A DNA stretch of 64,000 bases from Luteolibacter flavescens (GTDB lineage Bacteria; Verrucomicrobiota; Verrucomicrobiia; Verrucomicrobiales; Akkermansiaceae), in assembly GCF_025950085.1 (NCBI RefSeq), contig NZ_JAPDDS010000005.1, forward strand, positions 186,001 through 250,000, written 5' to 3'. Both the position numbers and the translations under genes were made by a program. The first letter of the stretch is position 1. Each line of letters opens with the position of its first letter. Under the pieces are notes generated by a model. It had not been told where the DNA came from. It did no database searches and saw only the letters and a program-made list of their open reading frames with translations. Positions 34,358 to 43,928 of the stretch are shown here, one piece after another.

Positions 34358-36454
34358 ATGAAAGCCGCCCTTTTCTCCTCCGCCCGTCTCCCGATCGCTC
34401 TCGCCGCGCTCGCTTGTCCGCTTGCCGCGCATGCGCAGGACGCCCTGCCCGAGATGACCGTGCTGGCGGAGCGCCGCGGCGGCAGCGTGGCGGATCTCCC
34501 GGGCTGGACGCTCGCGGAGTGGACCGCCGGGGATCTCTCCCGCGAGGCACCCCGCACGCTGGACGAGGTGCTGGCCGGTGAGCCTTCCTTCTCGCTCTAC
34601 CGCCGCCAGACCTCGCTCTTTGGCAATCCCACGTCGGCCGGGGTGAGCCTGCGGAATACCGGGGCCACCGCGGCCTCGCGCACGCTGGTGGTGCTGGATG
34701 GCATTCCGCAGAATGACCCCTTCGGCGGCTGGGTCTATTGGGCCCGGCACGATCCCTCGACGCTGGAGTCCGTCCGCATCGTGCCCGCCGCCCGCGCCGC
34801 CGTGTGGGGGAATGCGAGCCCCGCGGGCGTGGTGCAGCTCACCAGCCATCCCGCCTTTGAGGAGCGCCACCTGCTGCGCGTCGGAGCGGGGGGGCAGGGT
34901 ACCTACTCGGCCTCGACCTCGCACACGCTGGTGGCGGATGACGAATCGATGGCCGTCAGCTTCTCCGCCTTCGGCATGCATTCGGATGGCTTCCACGCCT
35001 TGCCGTCGTGGCAGCGCGGGACCATCGACCGCCGGCTGGCGATCGACTCCCACGGTGCGGACCTGAAGCTCGCCTGGCGTGCCGCCCCTGGCATCATCGT
35101 AGAGCCGATGTTCTCCTGGTACGAGGAGGACCGTAACAACGGCACGCCGCTCGCGGGGAACTCCACCGAGGCGCTCGACTTCGCCCTGCGCGTCACCTCG
35201 GAGGAAGAGGGCGGCATCTCCTGGCAGGCGCTGGCCTACCGGCAGCAGCGGCGCTTCCAGTCCATGTTCACCTCGGTGAATGCCACGCGCACCGCGGAGA
35301 CGCCGTCGCTCGATCAATTCCACGTGCCCGGCGATGGCACCGGTGCGGCCTTCACCCTGCAGTGGGAGCCGGAGGGGCCGTGGTCGCTCACCGCGGGTGC
35401 CGATTTCCGCCACGTCGATGGCGCGACGAATGAAGACGCGGGCTTCGTCGCGGGGAGCTTCGTCCGCAGGCGGCAGGCGGGCGGCGAGCAGAGCCTCACC
35501 GGTATCTTCGCCGCCGCGGGGTATGAATTCACCGGCTCTACCCGCCTGGATGCCAGCCTGCGCCTCGATGCCTGGGAGCTGGAAGACGGCCGCCGCATCG
35601 AGAAGTCCCTCACGAATGGCGCCCTGCTGCGGAAGGACATCCTGCCGGACCGCGATGGCATCGAGCCGTCCTTCGCGCTCGCCCTGTCGCACGATCTCAC
35701 CGGCGACGTGACGCTCGGCCTCTCCGCCGGGACCAGCTTCCGACTGCCCACGCTGAATGAACTGCACCGGCCCTTCCGCGTGCGGAATGACATCACGGAG
35801 GCAAATCCCGCGCTCGATCCGGAGCGCTTCTACAGCATCGAGGGCACGGTGGATTGGCAGGCTGCGAAGGGCGTGAAATTTGACGCCGGCCTCTTCCACC
35901 ACTGGATCCGCGATGCCATCGCGAATGTCCCGGTGACGGATCCCGCGCTGATCGCCGCGCTCTTCGGCACCATTCCGCCCGGCGGCTCCGGCTCGCAGCG
36001 GCAGAATGTGGACGAGGCCCGCGTGCTCGGCATCCAGGCCGGGGCGGAGTGGATGCCGCGCGATGCAGTGACGCTGCGGCTGGATGGCATCTGGAGCGAG
36101 ACGGAATTCAGCAAGTCCACCCGGCAGCCCCTGCTCGAGGGCCAACCCTTCCCGCAGGCTCCGGACCTCCGCCTCATCGCCTCCGCCGACTGGCGTGCCA
36201 CCGCCGCGATCACCCTTTCCGCAGGCTACGAATACGGCGCGCACCAGTATGACGACGCCGTCGCGCAACGCCGCATCCCCAGCTACACCAGCGCCCGCAT
36301 CGGTGCCACCTGGCAGGCCACGGAGCAGGTGATGCTGCACGCCCGCATCGACAATCTCTTCGACCAGGAAATCGCCACCGGCCTCAGCAGCGACGGCCTC
36401 CGCACCATCGCCGCCCCCCGCTCCCTCTGGCTGGGAGCCGAGTGGGCCTTCTGA
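34358..36454 (+). CDS. TonB-dependent outer-membrane receptor
   Basis: 698 residues. A signal peptide (ALAALACPLAAHAQD) is followed by a TonB box-like segment (LPEMTVLAERRGGS), the plug domain (LFGNPTSAGVSLRNTGATAA, then VLDGIPQNDPFGGWVYW, ending VRIVPAARAAVWGNASPAGVV), then a 22-strand-type barrel with LGLSAGTSFRLPTLNELHRP and a terminal strand finishing LGAEWAF (final phenylalanine, as in outer-membrane barrels). It imports siderophores, cobalamin or oligosaccharides using TonB energy. I see no cobalamin riboswitch or Fur box upstream, so the substrate is open. I chose the ATG at 34358 over the GTG at 34340. Confidence 0.93.
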   Translation: MKAALFSSARLPIALAALACPLAAHAQDALPEMTVLAERRGGSVADLPGWTLAEWTAGDLSREAPRTLDEVLAGEPSFSLYRRQTSLFGNPTSAGVSLRNTGATAASRTLVVLDGIPQNDPFGGWVYWARHDPSTLESVRIVPAARAAVWGNASPAGVVQLTSHPAFEERHLLRVGAGGQGTYSASTSHTLVADDESMAVSFSAFGMHSDGFHALPSWQRGTIDRRLAIDSHGADLKLAWRAAPGIIVEPMFSWYEEDRNNGTPLAGNSTEALDFALRVTSEEEGGISWQALAYRQQRRFQSMFTSVNATRTAETPSLDQFHVPGDGTGAAFTLQWEPEGPWSLTAGADFRHVDGATNEDAGFVAGSFVRRRQAGGEQSLTGIFAAAGYEFTGSTRLDASLRLDAWELEDGRRIEKSLTNGALLRKDILPDRDGIEPSFALALSHDLTGDVTLGLSAGTSFRLPTLNELHRPFRVRNDITEANPALDPERFYSIEGTVDWQAAKGVKFDAGLFHHWIRDAIANVPVTDPALIAALFGTIPPGGSGSQRQNVDEARVLGIQAGAEWMPRDAVTLRLDGIWSETEFSKSTRQPLLEGQPFPQAPDLRLIASADWRATAAITLSAGYEYGAHQYDDAVAQRRIPSYTSARIGATWQATEQVMLHARIDNLFDQEIATGLSSDGLRTIAAPRSLWLGAEWAF

Positions 36455-36549
36455 AAAGTGGCTGAGGCATCTTGCCTCAAGCCTCGAGAAGCAGGGTGCA
36501 GCACCTATCCTCTAACAGATCCTGCATGGAGGCAGACGCATTGTCTTCG

Positions 36550-37218
36550 TCAAATATTGTAGCATAGGACCCGCAGCTTCGTCCTCGTGGCATCCATCTC
36601 CATTTGGACGTATTGTATCCTCCCGGCTGGCAGGCCTTTTCCCGTCCAGGATTCGGCTGCCGGTCGTCCGCTGCTTACGGAGGAGGACTTGGTGAGCTTC
36701 AGCTCCCGAATGAGCCGTTCGGTTTCCTCCGGGGAGCACGTGAATTCGAAGGTGTAGGCCGAGTCATAAAGCGGGCCGTATCCGTCATCGATCACCCATC
36801 GCTCGACCTTTGCATCACGGGAGAGCGGCACGCCCGTCACCTGCTCGAATCCTTCCCACGGGCGAGACTTCCAATACAAGACATCGGCAGTATCAATCGA
36901 CAGGAGCAGCACCGGCAACCCGACCGTGAACCACGACCTCCGCCGCTTCCACACCTTCCAAGATCCGATGCAAGATCCCAGCACGGCCAGTGGCAGCGTG
37001 ATGATGAGCAGGAAGGGGGCTATGAAAATTCCGCCGATGAAGCCTTCCGCTCCGCCGCTGATCACACTGTCGAGCTTCACCATTTTCTCCAGGATGACCG
37101 AGACCCACCCCGCAACGAAGATGATCAGGATCTTCTTGAAGCGATTCCACCTGCGGGTCCTGACGATTGCGGGATCTTCCTTTGGCGGAGTGTCGTGATC
37201 GGTCTCGTCGGGGTCCAT
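36550..37218 (-). CDS. Small membrane protein, hypothetical
   Basis: 222 residues starting MDPDETDHDTPPKEDP, with a basic stretch (RTRRWNRFKK) and then three hydrophobic segments: ILIIFVAGWVSVILEKMV, FIGGIFIAPFLLIITLPLAV and WFTVGLPVLLLSIDTADVLYW. The C-terminal ~110 residues are soluble (TFEFTCSPEETERLIRELKL), probably periplasmic by the positive-inside rule. No family recognised. It is divergent from the next small membrane gene. Confidence 0.65.
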   Translation of the reverse strand: MDPDETDHDTPPKEDPAIVRTRRWNRFKKILIIFVAGWVSVILEKMVKLDSVISGGAEGFIGGIFIAPFLLIITLPLAVLGSCIGSWKVWKRRRSWFTVGLPVLLLSIDTADVLYWKSRPWEGFEQVTGVPLSRDAKVERWVIDDGYGPLYDSAYTFEFTCSPEETERLIRELKLTKSSSVSSGRPAAESWTGKGLPAGRIQYVQMEMDATRTKLRVLCYNI

Positions 37219-37353
37219 GGCAGGGTCGCCTTGCTGGTCGGGCGGGCACCGGAGAGAACGTCGCACAGGAGAATTTCTGTCGGCCTGTTATGTCCTTCCG
37301 GCTTGGAAGAAGATGTCGCTTCGCTAGCTTCGGCCAAGCAATTGCCTCGCCCG

Positions 37354-37716
37354 ATGCCCAAGTTCGTCCTGCCCGGGGAAACCGGGAAAAGACGGTCTGT
37401 CCCGATGCCGGTGTGCTTCGGGCTGACCGTCGTGCCTGCCTTGGTTCTCGGCATTTCATGCCGTCCCTTCACGCAGGAGCACATCGGGCTGGGCCTCGCC
37501 TCATTGATTGCGGGAGGATTCATCTGGTGGACCTCCAGCAATTTGCTGACCGGGGTCTATGAGAGCCGCCAAGGAAGCTTCAGCCGCCGCGAAGCGCCGG
37601 TCCGCTACTGGCTGCACACCGCATTCATCGCCGCCCTGACGATCCTCATGATTTCATTTCTCGTTCATCAGGCCATGCAGGTCATCTCCATTTCCGGAGC
37701 TGATTGGGGAAAGTGA
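37354..37716 (+). CDS. Small three-helix membrane protein, hypothetical
   Basis: 120 residues (MPKFVLPGETGKRRSVPMPV) with hydrophobic segments VCFGLTVVPALVLGISC, LGLASLIAGGFIWWTSSNLL and HTAFIAALTILMISFLVHQA. The open frame continues far upstream but runs antisense to the divergent gene, so I start at the ATG at 37354. No family recognised. Confidence 0.6.
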   Translation: MPKFVLPGETGKRRSVPMPVCFGLTVVPALVLGISCRPFTQEHIGLGLASLIAGGFIWWTSSNLLTGVYESRQGSFSRREAPVRYWLHTAFIAALTILMISFLVHQAMQVISISGADWGK

Positions 37717-37837
37717 GAGGCGCTATCTGTTAGGAAGTCGGGCGTGAATGGAGGATCGTCCCCCTTTTTCACTCAATATCAATCGTAGGCACCAACCGAA
37801 GCCGATCATGATGGTTTGAGAGGTAGTGTGATGCAGG

Positions 37838-38215
37838 TCAGCTAGGAATGACTTTGGCCGACTGAAGATCGTAGGCTTCTCCCTCGTCGCCGCGAATGAT
37901 TGCCCCCAAAGCGGTGGCCAGCGCAACCGCTGCTTCCCAGACGGGATGATCGGTCTCTGCAAGTCGGGCGTCGAATGCTGCCGAATTGCCTCTCCATCGG
38001 AAGACCAGATGCCACCTGTCTTGATCGGGGAAGAAAACCTCTGCGTCGCCCTCGCTGGCTCTGAGGCGGATCACCTCGCCGGTGGCGGGATTCGTGATGG
38101 TTTGTGCATCGGCTGCAAGCAAACGAATGCCTTCTGTCTCGATGACCGCTGCTTGCCAAGCGTCCGATGCAATTTCACTCTCGTCCGCTTTTGCAATGTG
38201 AAGGTGATAAGCCAT
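37838..38215 (-). CDS. Hypothetical protein
   Basis: 125 residues starting MAYHLHIAKADESEIASDAW, soluble, acidic and tryptophan-containing (DQDRWHLVFRWRGNSAAFDA). The segment FRWRGN-x-x-x-x-D-A-R-L and the N-terminal YHLHI-x-K strand suggest a small alpha/beta domain. No family recognised. The open frame allows 14 extra residues upstream, but they lack a natural start context. Confidence 0.6.
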   Translation of the reverse strand: MAYHLHIAKADESEIASDAWQAAVIETEGIRLLAADAQTITNPATGEVIRLRASEGDAEVFFPDQDRWHLVFRWRGNSAAFDARLAETDHPVWEAAVALATALGAIIRGDEGEAYDLQSAKVIPS

Positions 38216-38444
38216 GGGAGGTGGGGTGATGCCTGAAGCTGCGGAGCATGCTATCACGGAACCGGCGTTGGTGCGCCATGCAAACCGAGCGTCCGGTAGG
38301 ATTCGGCGCCATCACCGGCAACGTCATCTGGAACTCCCTTGCCATCGTCCCTCGTGAGGCAGACCGGTGAGGCCAAGATGGTGGAGCCGAGCGTTCGGGA
38401 GGGACGTCTCGAAGGAAAACGAATATCGATACTGACCAGGCTAG

Positions 38445-38759
38445 TCACCTCGCCGCTCTCCAGCGGACGGCGCGATCTTTCCTCACATAGACCCTCTCCC
38501 CGGACACCACGGGACCGAATGCGAGGATCTCGCCGCTGCCGGCATCCCACTCGTCGCGGAAAACGGGGGTGTTTCCTGTTTCCGCCGCCGCTTGGCAAAT
38601 TTGGTCGAGGGTCTGGTCGTCGGACCACATCCGGGCGAGCCATATGGCCTGATGCTCCACGAGCGCCCGCCTCGAGCCTTTCGACCACTGGACGCCTCCC
38701 CAAAATGCCGCCGAGATAATTCCGAAGAGCAAAGCCATCAGGATGAGGAGGCGTTTCAT
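38445..38759 (-). CDS. Small membrane-anchored hypothetical protein
   Basis: 104 residues with an N-terminal signal or anchor (MKRLLILMALLFGIISAAFW) and a polar remainder with no recognised motif. The GC-rich context gives overlapping open frames. I keep this one because of the clean ATG plus signal-anchor start. Confidence 0.5.
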   Translation of the reverse strand: MKRLLILMALLFGIISAAFWGGVQWSKGSRRALVEHQAIWLARMWSDDQTLDQICQAAAETGNTPVFRDEWDAGSGEILAFGPVVSGERVYVRKDRAVRWRAAR

Positions 38760-38855
38760 CTGTGGGTTGCGGGTTTCCTGTCGACAGTCTCCGGCGCGGC
38801 TCGTCGGAAACCGCTCGGCGAATTCCTACTGGTCGTGGTTCGTGGCTGTCTCAGC

Positions 38856-39359
38856 CTAGATCACCCACCCTTTTGCTTTTTTGAAATCGAGGAAATTGTA
38901 GTTTTGTACGAGGACGCCGAGGAAATCAGAGCATGGCAACAGCTCGTGGTTTGCGCCCATGATCTGAAATCCGAAATCATGGCCAAGAGCCAGGATCAGG
39001 TTTGTCCATTCAGGAATCTGTTCCGGAGTCTGCTTGGTCAGGAGGAAGCGCATGTAGAGGCCGGTGACCTGATCCTCATCTAGCGAAAGCCAAACAACGA
39101 TCTCGTCCTCCATTCCGAACGGGGTCGGCTGAGTTCCGCGAAACATCTGTTTCTCGCTATCCCCCTTCCGGGCAAAGCCTCGATCCATGAACCACTGCCG
39201 TAGGGCGGTGGTGAAGACCTGCGGAGCAGCCGAATCAGATGAAGAGAAGGAAAGGGTCGAAACTGAATCGCCGGAGCTTGTGACGGCCCCCTCGACCGTT
39301 TCCATGATCGGGCCGACTCCGGGCGCAAACAGGAAGAAAGATGCTTGGTTATATGCCAT
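38856..39359 (-). CDS. Hypothetical protein
   Basis: 167 residues, no signal peptide. The pattern VFTTALRQWFMDRGFARK ... EDEIVVWLSLDEDQVTGLYM resembles small barrel/helix proteins found in toxin-immunity or phage-like accessory sets, but I cannot name a family. Base composition is noticeably less GC-rich than in the neighbouring prfC gene, which fits recent acquisition. It lies 27 bases downstream of prfC on the same strand. Confidence 0.55.
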   Translation of the reverse strand: MAYNQASFFLFAPGVGPIMETVEGAVTSSGDSVSTLSFSSSDSAAPQVFTTALRQWFMDRGFARKGDSEKQMFRGTQPTPFGMEDEIVVWLSLDEDQVTGLYMRFLLTKQTPEQIPEWTNLILALGHDFGFQIMGANHELLPCSDFLGVLVQNYNFLDFKKAKGWVI

Positions 39360-39386
39360 GGAGGCTGATTTCTGAGTCCTCGGTCT

Positions 39387-40979
39387 CTATTTGACCAGCC
39401 GCTCCGCGAGCTCCCACTGTTCGTGGTAGCGCTTGAAGCTGCGGAGAGCCCATTCGGCTTCGGCGAGGACGACCCAGTGGCCGGCGGCGTCCTTGGCGAG
39501 GGCACAGCCGCCGGGGAGATCGTCGGTGGGAGGGAAGGCACCGGTGACGGGCTCGTCGTCCTTCATCAGCCAGCGGATCACCTGCCACGGGCAGTGCTCG
39601 ACGATGACCTCTGCGCCGTATTCCGACTCGAGGCGATACTTGAGCACTTCGAACTGCAGCGGGCCGATTGCGCCGAGCAGCGAGGCGGAGCCGCCCGCCG
39701 TCTCGAAGAGCTGGATGACACCCTCGCGGACGAGTTGGTCCATGCCCGCGCGGAAGCGCTTGGCGGTGGCGGTGCTGCGGCCGCGGATATTGGCAAAGCA
39801 CTCGGGCGGGAAGACCGGGATCTCGTCAAACTTGATCGAGTTGTCCACGGTCAGCGTGTCGCCGATTTCAAAGGGCTGGTTGCCGACGAGGCCGACGACG
39901 TCACCGGCGAAGGCTTCATCGACGATCTCACGTTCCTGGGCAAAGAGCTTCTGGGAATTGGAGAGGCGGATCTGCTTGGCGGCGGAGCCGTGCCAGACCT
40001 GCATGTCGCGCTCGAATTTCCCGGAGACGATGCGGATGAAGGCCATGCGGTCCCGGTGCTTCGGGTTCATGTTCGCCTGGATCTTGAAGACGAAGCCGCT
40101 GAAGCGCTTGTCCTCCGGCTCGATCATCGTCTCGCCGGACTTCCGGCCGGAGGGCTCCGGGGCCATCGAGAGGAAGCCATCGAGCAGGAGCTGGATGCCG
40201 AAGTTGTTCGCCGCCGAGCCGAAGAAGACGGGCGTCAGCTCGCCCTTCAGCACGCGCTCCAGGTCGAAGGGCGCACCGGCGATGTCCAGCAGCTCCATTT
40301 CCTCCACGGCCTTGTCCACCAGGTCGCCATCCACGTGCTCGCGCACGGCGGGGTCGGTCAGGCCGAGCACGGAGACGGGCGCGCGGTAGGCACCGGCCTT
40401 CGTCTTCTCGAAGAGATTGAGCTGCCCGTCGCGGCGCTGGATCAGGCCGCGGAAGCGCGGGCCGTCGCCGAGCGGCCAGTTCATCGGGTGGGAGGCGATG
40501 CCAAGGACGTTCTCGATCTCGTCCACCAGGTCGATCGGCGAGCGGGTCGGGCGGTCGAGCTTGTTGATGAAGGTGAAGATCGGGATGCCGCGGAGGCGGC
40601 AGATTTCGAAGAGCTTGCGCGTCCGGGCCTCCACGCCCTTGCCGGCGTCCACCACCATGATCACGGCGTCCACGGCGGTCAGCACGCGGTAGGTGTCTTC
40701 CGAGAAGTCCTCGTGACCCGGGGTGTCCAATAGGTTGACGTGGTAGCCGCCGTATTGGAATTGCAGGACGGTGGAGGAAATCGAGATCCCGCGCTGCTTT
40801 TCCAGCTCCATCCAGTCGGAGGTGGTCTGGCGGCGGTCGCGGCGCGAGGTCACGGAGCCCGCGAGGTCGATGGCACCCCCGTAGAGGAGGAATTTCTCCG
40901 TGAGCGTCGTCTTGCCGGCGTCCGGGTGGGAGATGATGGCGAGCGTGCGGCGGATGGATGACGGATGAGACACAGACAC
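39387..40979 (-). CDS. prfC: Peptide chain release factor 3
   Basis: A translational GTPase that recycles RF1/RF2 after termination. The G domain is complete: the P-loop ISHPDAGKTTLTEKFLLYGG, the RF3-type switch I region (SDWMELEKQRGISISS), G3 LLDTPGHEDFSEDT and G4 FINKLDRPTR. The C-terminal half carries DIPVFPPE-like and ECFANIRGRS segments and LLGAIGPLQFEVLKYRLESEY, typical of RF3. I start at GTG 40979 (SVSHPSSIRRTLAI), since the frame upstream has only a TTG. Length 530 residues, as expected. Confidence 0.96.
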   Translation of the reverse strand: MSVSHPSSIRRTLAIISHPDAGKTTLTEKFLLYGGAIDLAGSVTSRRDRRQTTSDWMELEKQRGISISSTVLQFQYGGYHVNLLDTPGHEDFSEDTYRVLTAVDAVIMVVDAGKGVEARTRKLFEICRLRGIPIFTFINKLDRPTRSPIDLVDEIENVLGIASHPMNWPLGDGPRFRGLIQRRDGQLNLFEKTKAGAYRAPVSVLGLTDPAVREHVDGDLVDKAVEEMELLDIAGAPFDLERVLKGELTPVFFGSAANNFGIQLLLDGFLSMAPEPSGRKSGETMIEPEDKRFSGFVFKIQANMNPKHRDRMAFIRIVSGKFERDMQVWHGSAAKQIRLSNSQKLFAQEREIVDEAFAGDVVGLVGNQPFEIGDTLTVDNSIKFDEIPVFPPECFANIRGRSTATAKRFRAGMDQLVREGVIQLFETAGGSASLLGAIGPLQFEVLKYRLESEYGAEVIVEHCPWQVIRWLMKDDEPVTGAFPPTDDLPGGCALAKDAAGHWVVLAEAEWALRSFKRYHEQWELAERLVK

Positions 40980-41234
40980 GGCGCGCGGAGCGAAGCACCC
41001 CGCGGCACGCCGGGCAACCTCCAAGCGCGACTCGTGAAAGGCGGTGGGAACAACGAAATGGACGAAATTCCGCGAGATTCAGAGAAGATGCCCAAGAGGC
41101 TGTAGCCCAATCCTTCTCAGACTTTCGTTCGTTTCGCTCGTTTCGTTGTTCTCCGATCAGAATCCAGTCGCCGGGACTGCGGCCCTTTTTCGTTTGCAAG
41201 ACGCGGGTCAGCCGCTTGTCTCCGGGCCAATCCC

Positions 41235-42020
41235 ATGCCCGATCCCAAGGCCAAATCGCCGTCCCAGGAGCATCCGCTCGCGAATATCCTGATCAACGTG
41301 CTGATCCCGGTGCTGGCCCTCAGCTACCTGAGCAAGGACCCTGCTCTCCAAGTGAAGCTCGGGAAGTCCGTGCAGCCATGGCACATCGGCCCGATGTGGG
41401 CGATGATCGTCGCGCTGCTGCCACCGCTCGCCTACGGCATCTGGCACTTCGTGAAGACGCGGAAGGGGAATGTCTTCTCCGCCCTCGGCTTCATCTCCGT
41501 GCTGCTCACCGGCGGCCTGACGCTCTATCTGTGGAATGCAGATGGCACGGTGAAGCCGAATGCCGGGCTGCTCTTCGGCATCAAGGAAGGCTCCATCCCG
41601 CTGGTGCTGGCCTTCGCCATCCTGACCTCCCACAAGTCGGCGAGCCCGCTGATCCGCGTCTTCCTCTACAATGACTCCATCTTCGATATCCCGAAGATCG
41701 AGCAGCGGGTTGCCGAGCGCGGCACGCAGGATGGCTACTCGCGGCTGCTCCTGCAGGCCACGCGCTTCTTTGCCGGGTCCTTCTTCCTGAGCGCTGCGAT
41801 GAATCTCGGCCTCGCGCTGTGGTTCTTCCGCGGCTTCGACTCCATGGCCCCGGACGCGCTGGAGACCTACAACAGCATCGTGGGCAAGCTCACCGGCTGG
41901 AGCTTCGCGGTGATCGGCCTGCCGGTGATGGCGATCCTCTTCGTGATCCTCATGCGCCTGCTGAAGGGCCTGCGCGAGCTGACCGGCATGGATGACAAGG
42001 AGCTGATGCTGCCGAGGTAA
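41235..42020 (+). CDS. VC0807-like membrane protein
   Basis: 261 residues and five or six hydrophobic segments. The opening NILINVLIPVLALSYLS, then MWAMIVALLPPLAYGIWHFV and VFSALGFISVLLTGGLTLYL, and the central IKEGSIPLVLAFAILTSHKS fit the VC0807 family, whose function is not established. The second half holds two more helices and a basic C-terminus. It is divergent from prfC and 87 bases before the antiporter gene. Confidence 0.65.
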   Translation: MPDPKAKSPSQEHPLANILINVLIPVLALSYLSKDPALQVKLGKSVQPWHIGPMWAMIVALLPPLAYGIWHFVKTRKGNVFSALGFISVLLTGGLTLYLWNADGTVKPNAGLLFGIKEGSIPLVLAFAILTSHKSASPLIRVFLYNDSIFDIPKIEQRVAERGTQDGYSRLLLQATRFFAGSFFLSAAMNLGLALWFFRGFDSMAPDALETYNSIVGKLTGWSFAVIGLPVMAILFVILMRLLKGLRELTGMDDKELMLPR

Positions 42021-42107
42021 GGCCGCCTGCGGGCCCGGCCATCCCGGCTTCGCGCAATCCGGAGATTTTTCCCTTGGCCGATCCGGTTAGGGTGAAAAAA
42101 GTCGACG

Positions 42108-43847
42108 GTGCTTGCCTTCCAGACCCTTGCCGCCGGAGCTGCGGATGTCTCGCCCCTCTTCGGGGTGCTCAGCATGGTGCTGCTGCTGGCGGTGCTGATG
42201 TCGCTGCTGCTGTCGAAGCTGAAGCAGAATCTCCTGATCGGCTACCTGCTCTGCGGCCTCATCATTGCGAATACGCCGCTGCTGGGCTCCTTCGGCTCGC
42301 ACGATTCGCCCATGGATGGCGTGGTCGCGCACCTCGCGGAGCTGGGCGTCATCCTGCTGATGTTCACGCTGGGGGTGGAGTTTTCGCTCGGGGAGCTGCG
42401 GCATCTCTGGAAGGTCTCGCTGATCGGCGGCGGCATCCAGGTGGGCACCATCTCGCTCGTTGGCGGGACCATCGCGTGGTTCTGCGGGATACGGCCGCAG
42501 GCGGAGGTGGTGGTGCTGGCGGTCTCGGTGGCGCTGAGTTCCACCGCCGTCTCCATGAAGTCCTTCCAGGACATGGGACAGTCGAACAATCCCGGGGCCA
42601 GGACCGCGCTGGCGATCGCCCTCTTCGATGACATCGTGGTCATCCTCTTCCTGCTCATCCTGCCCGGGCTGTATGGGAAGGGCGAGGGGTCGATGGGCGG
42701 GGAAATCGGCATCGCCCTCGGGAAAGGGGTGCTCTTCCTCGGCGGCACGCTTTTGCTCGGGCGCTTCGGCATCACGCCGCTGCTGCACGCCGTGGCGCGC
42801 ACGCGCAGCCGGGAGCTTTTCACGCTGTCGGTGGTCGCCCTCTGCTCGGGGGTCGCGGTGCTTGGCGCGCTGCTGGGGCTCTCCCCGGCGCTCGGTGCCT
42901 TCGCCGCGGGTCTGGTGGTCAGCGAGTCGATCTACCGTCACCGCATCATGGCGGACATCATGCCCTTCAAGGATCTCTTCCTCGCGATCTTCTTCGTCTC
43001 CGTGGGGCTCCAGATCGATCTCCAGGGCGTGGCGGCGGACTGGGTGCGCATCGTCGGCTTCAGCATCCTCATCCTCATCGTGAAGGGCACCGTGGCCTTC
43101 AATGTCGCGCGCATCTTCAAGCTCCCGCTGCGGCCCGCCCTGCTCACCGGGGCGGCGCTTTCCAGCTCCGGGGAATTCTCGCTCGTCCTGCTGGGGAAGG
43201 CCGCCGACTACCGCCCGGCCGACCCCGCCATCCAGCAGCTCCTGCTGAGCTGCGCCGCGCTGACCATGGCCATGGTGCCCATGCTCATGCGCGGCAGCGG
43301 CCCGCTCTGCCAGTGGCTGGAGCGCCATGGCCGCCGTGGCGCGAGCCCGCTGCCGTCCGATCCCCTGACGCCGATGCATGCGATCAAGGAGATCAAGGAC
43401 CACGCCGTCATCTGCGGCTACGGCCCGGTGGGCAAGGCGCTGAATGCCGCGCTGAAGGAAAGCGGCGTGGACACCCTGATCATCGAGCTGAATTCCGATA
43501 CCGTCCGCGCGCTGAAGGCCGCCGGGCAGCCCGTCCTCTTCGCCGATGCCTCCCACCCCGAGGCGCTGGAGCTGGCAGGCATCGGCCGCGCCCGCATGAT
43601 CGCCTTCACCTTCCCCTCGGTGGAGCACATCAGCGCGGCGGTCCCCGTCGTGCGCGAGCTGAATCCCGGCATCGTCATCTTTGCCCGCACGAAATTCTCC
43701 ACGGAAGCCGAGGCGCTGCGCGAGATCACCGTCGAGATCATCCACGACGAGCGCGAGTCCGCGGTGGCGATGATCCGTGCGGCGAAGGAGGTCTACCAGC
43801 GCGTCATGCTGTCGCCGGAGGAAGTCCGCGCCATCGCCGAGCGCTGA
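42108..43847 (+). CDS. CPA2-family monovalent cation:proton antiporter with RCK domain (KefB-like)
   Basis: 579 residues. About twelve membrane helices (NLLIGYLLCGLIIAN, LAELGVILLMFTLGVEFSL with the conserved acidic residue, SVALSSTAVSMKSFQDMG, ALAIALFDDIVVILFLLILP) are followed by a TrkA-N/RCK domain from about residue 428 (HAVICGYGPVGKALNAALKE, LIIELNSDTVRALKAAG, FADASHPEALELAGIGRARM). These proteins exchange K+ or Na+ for protons, with gating by NAD(H) or similar on the RCK domain. The start is GTG at 42108. A perfect terminator hairpin lies just downstream. Confidence 0.93.
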   Translation: MLAFQTLAAGAADVSPLFGVLSMVLLLAVLMSLLLSKLKQNLLIGYLLCGLIIANTPLLGSFGSHDSPMDGVVAHLAELGVILLMFTLGVEFSLGELRHLWKVSLIGGGIQVGTISLVGGTIAWFCGIRPQAEVVVLAVSVALSSTAVSMKSFQDMGQSNNPGARTALAIALFDDIVVILFLLILPGLYGKGEGSMGGEIGIALGKGVLFLGGTLLLGRFGITPLLHAVARTRSRELFTLSVVALCSGVAVLGALLGLSPALGAFAAGLVVSESIYRHRIMADIMPFKDLFLAIFFVSVGLQIDLQGVAADWVRIVGFSILILIVKGTVAFNVARIFKLPLRPALLTGAALSSSGEFSLVLLGKAADYRPADPAIQQLLLSCAALTMAMVPMLMRGSGPLCQWLERHGRRGASPLPSDPLTPMHAIKEIKDHAVICGYGPVGKALNAALKESGVDTLIIELNSDTVRALKAAGQPVLFADASHPEALELAGIGRARMIAFTFPSVEHISAAVPVVRELNPGIVIFARTKFSTEAEALREITVEIIHDERESAVAMIRAAKEVYQRVMLSPEEVRAIAER

Positions 43848-43870
43848 GAGGCGCTCTGCCCACCAAAGGA

Positions 43871-43898
43871 AAAAGGCCCGCGGATGGCGGGCCTTTTT
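43871..43898. terminator. Bidirectional terminator between antiporter and pterin dehydratase
   Basis: An 11-base perfect stem aaaaggcccgc / gcgggcctttt with a 5-base loop, A-run on one side and T-run on the other, so it can act for both converging genes. Confidence 0.85.
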
Positions 43899-43928
43899 CG
43901 AAAGTGGTGTTGAAACGTCCGGTGCGGT

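Noticed and set aside
36463-36479. Hairpin tgaggca-tct-tgcctca after the TonB receptor
   Set aside because: Only a 7-base stem and no T-run, so too weak to call a terminator.
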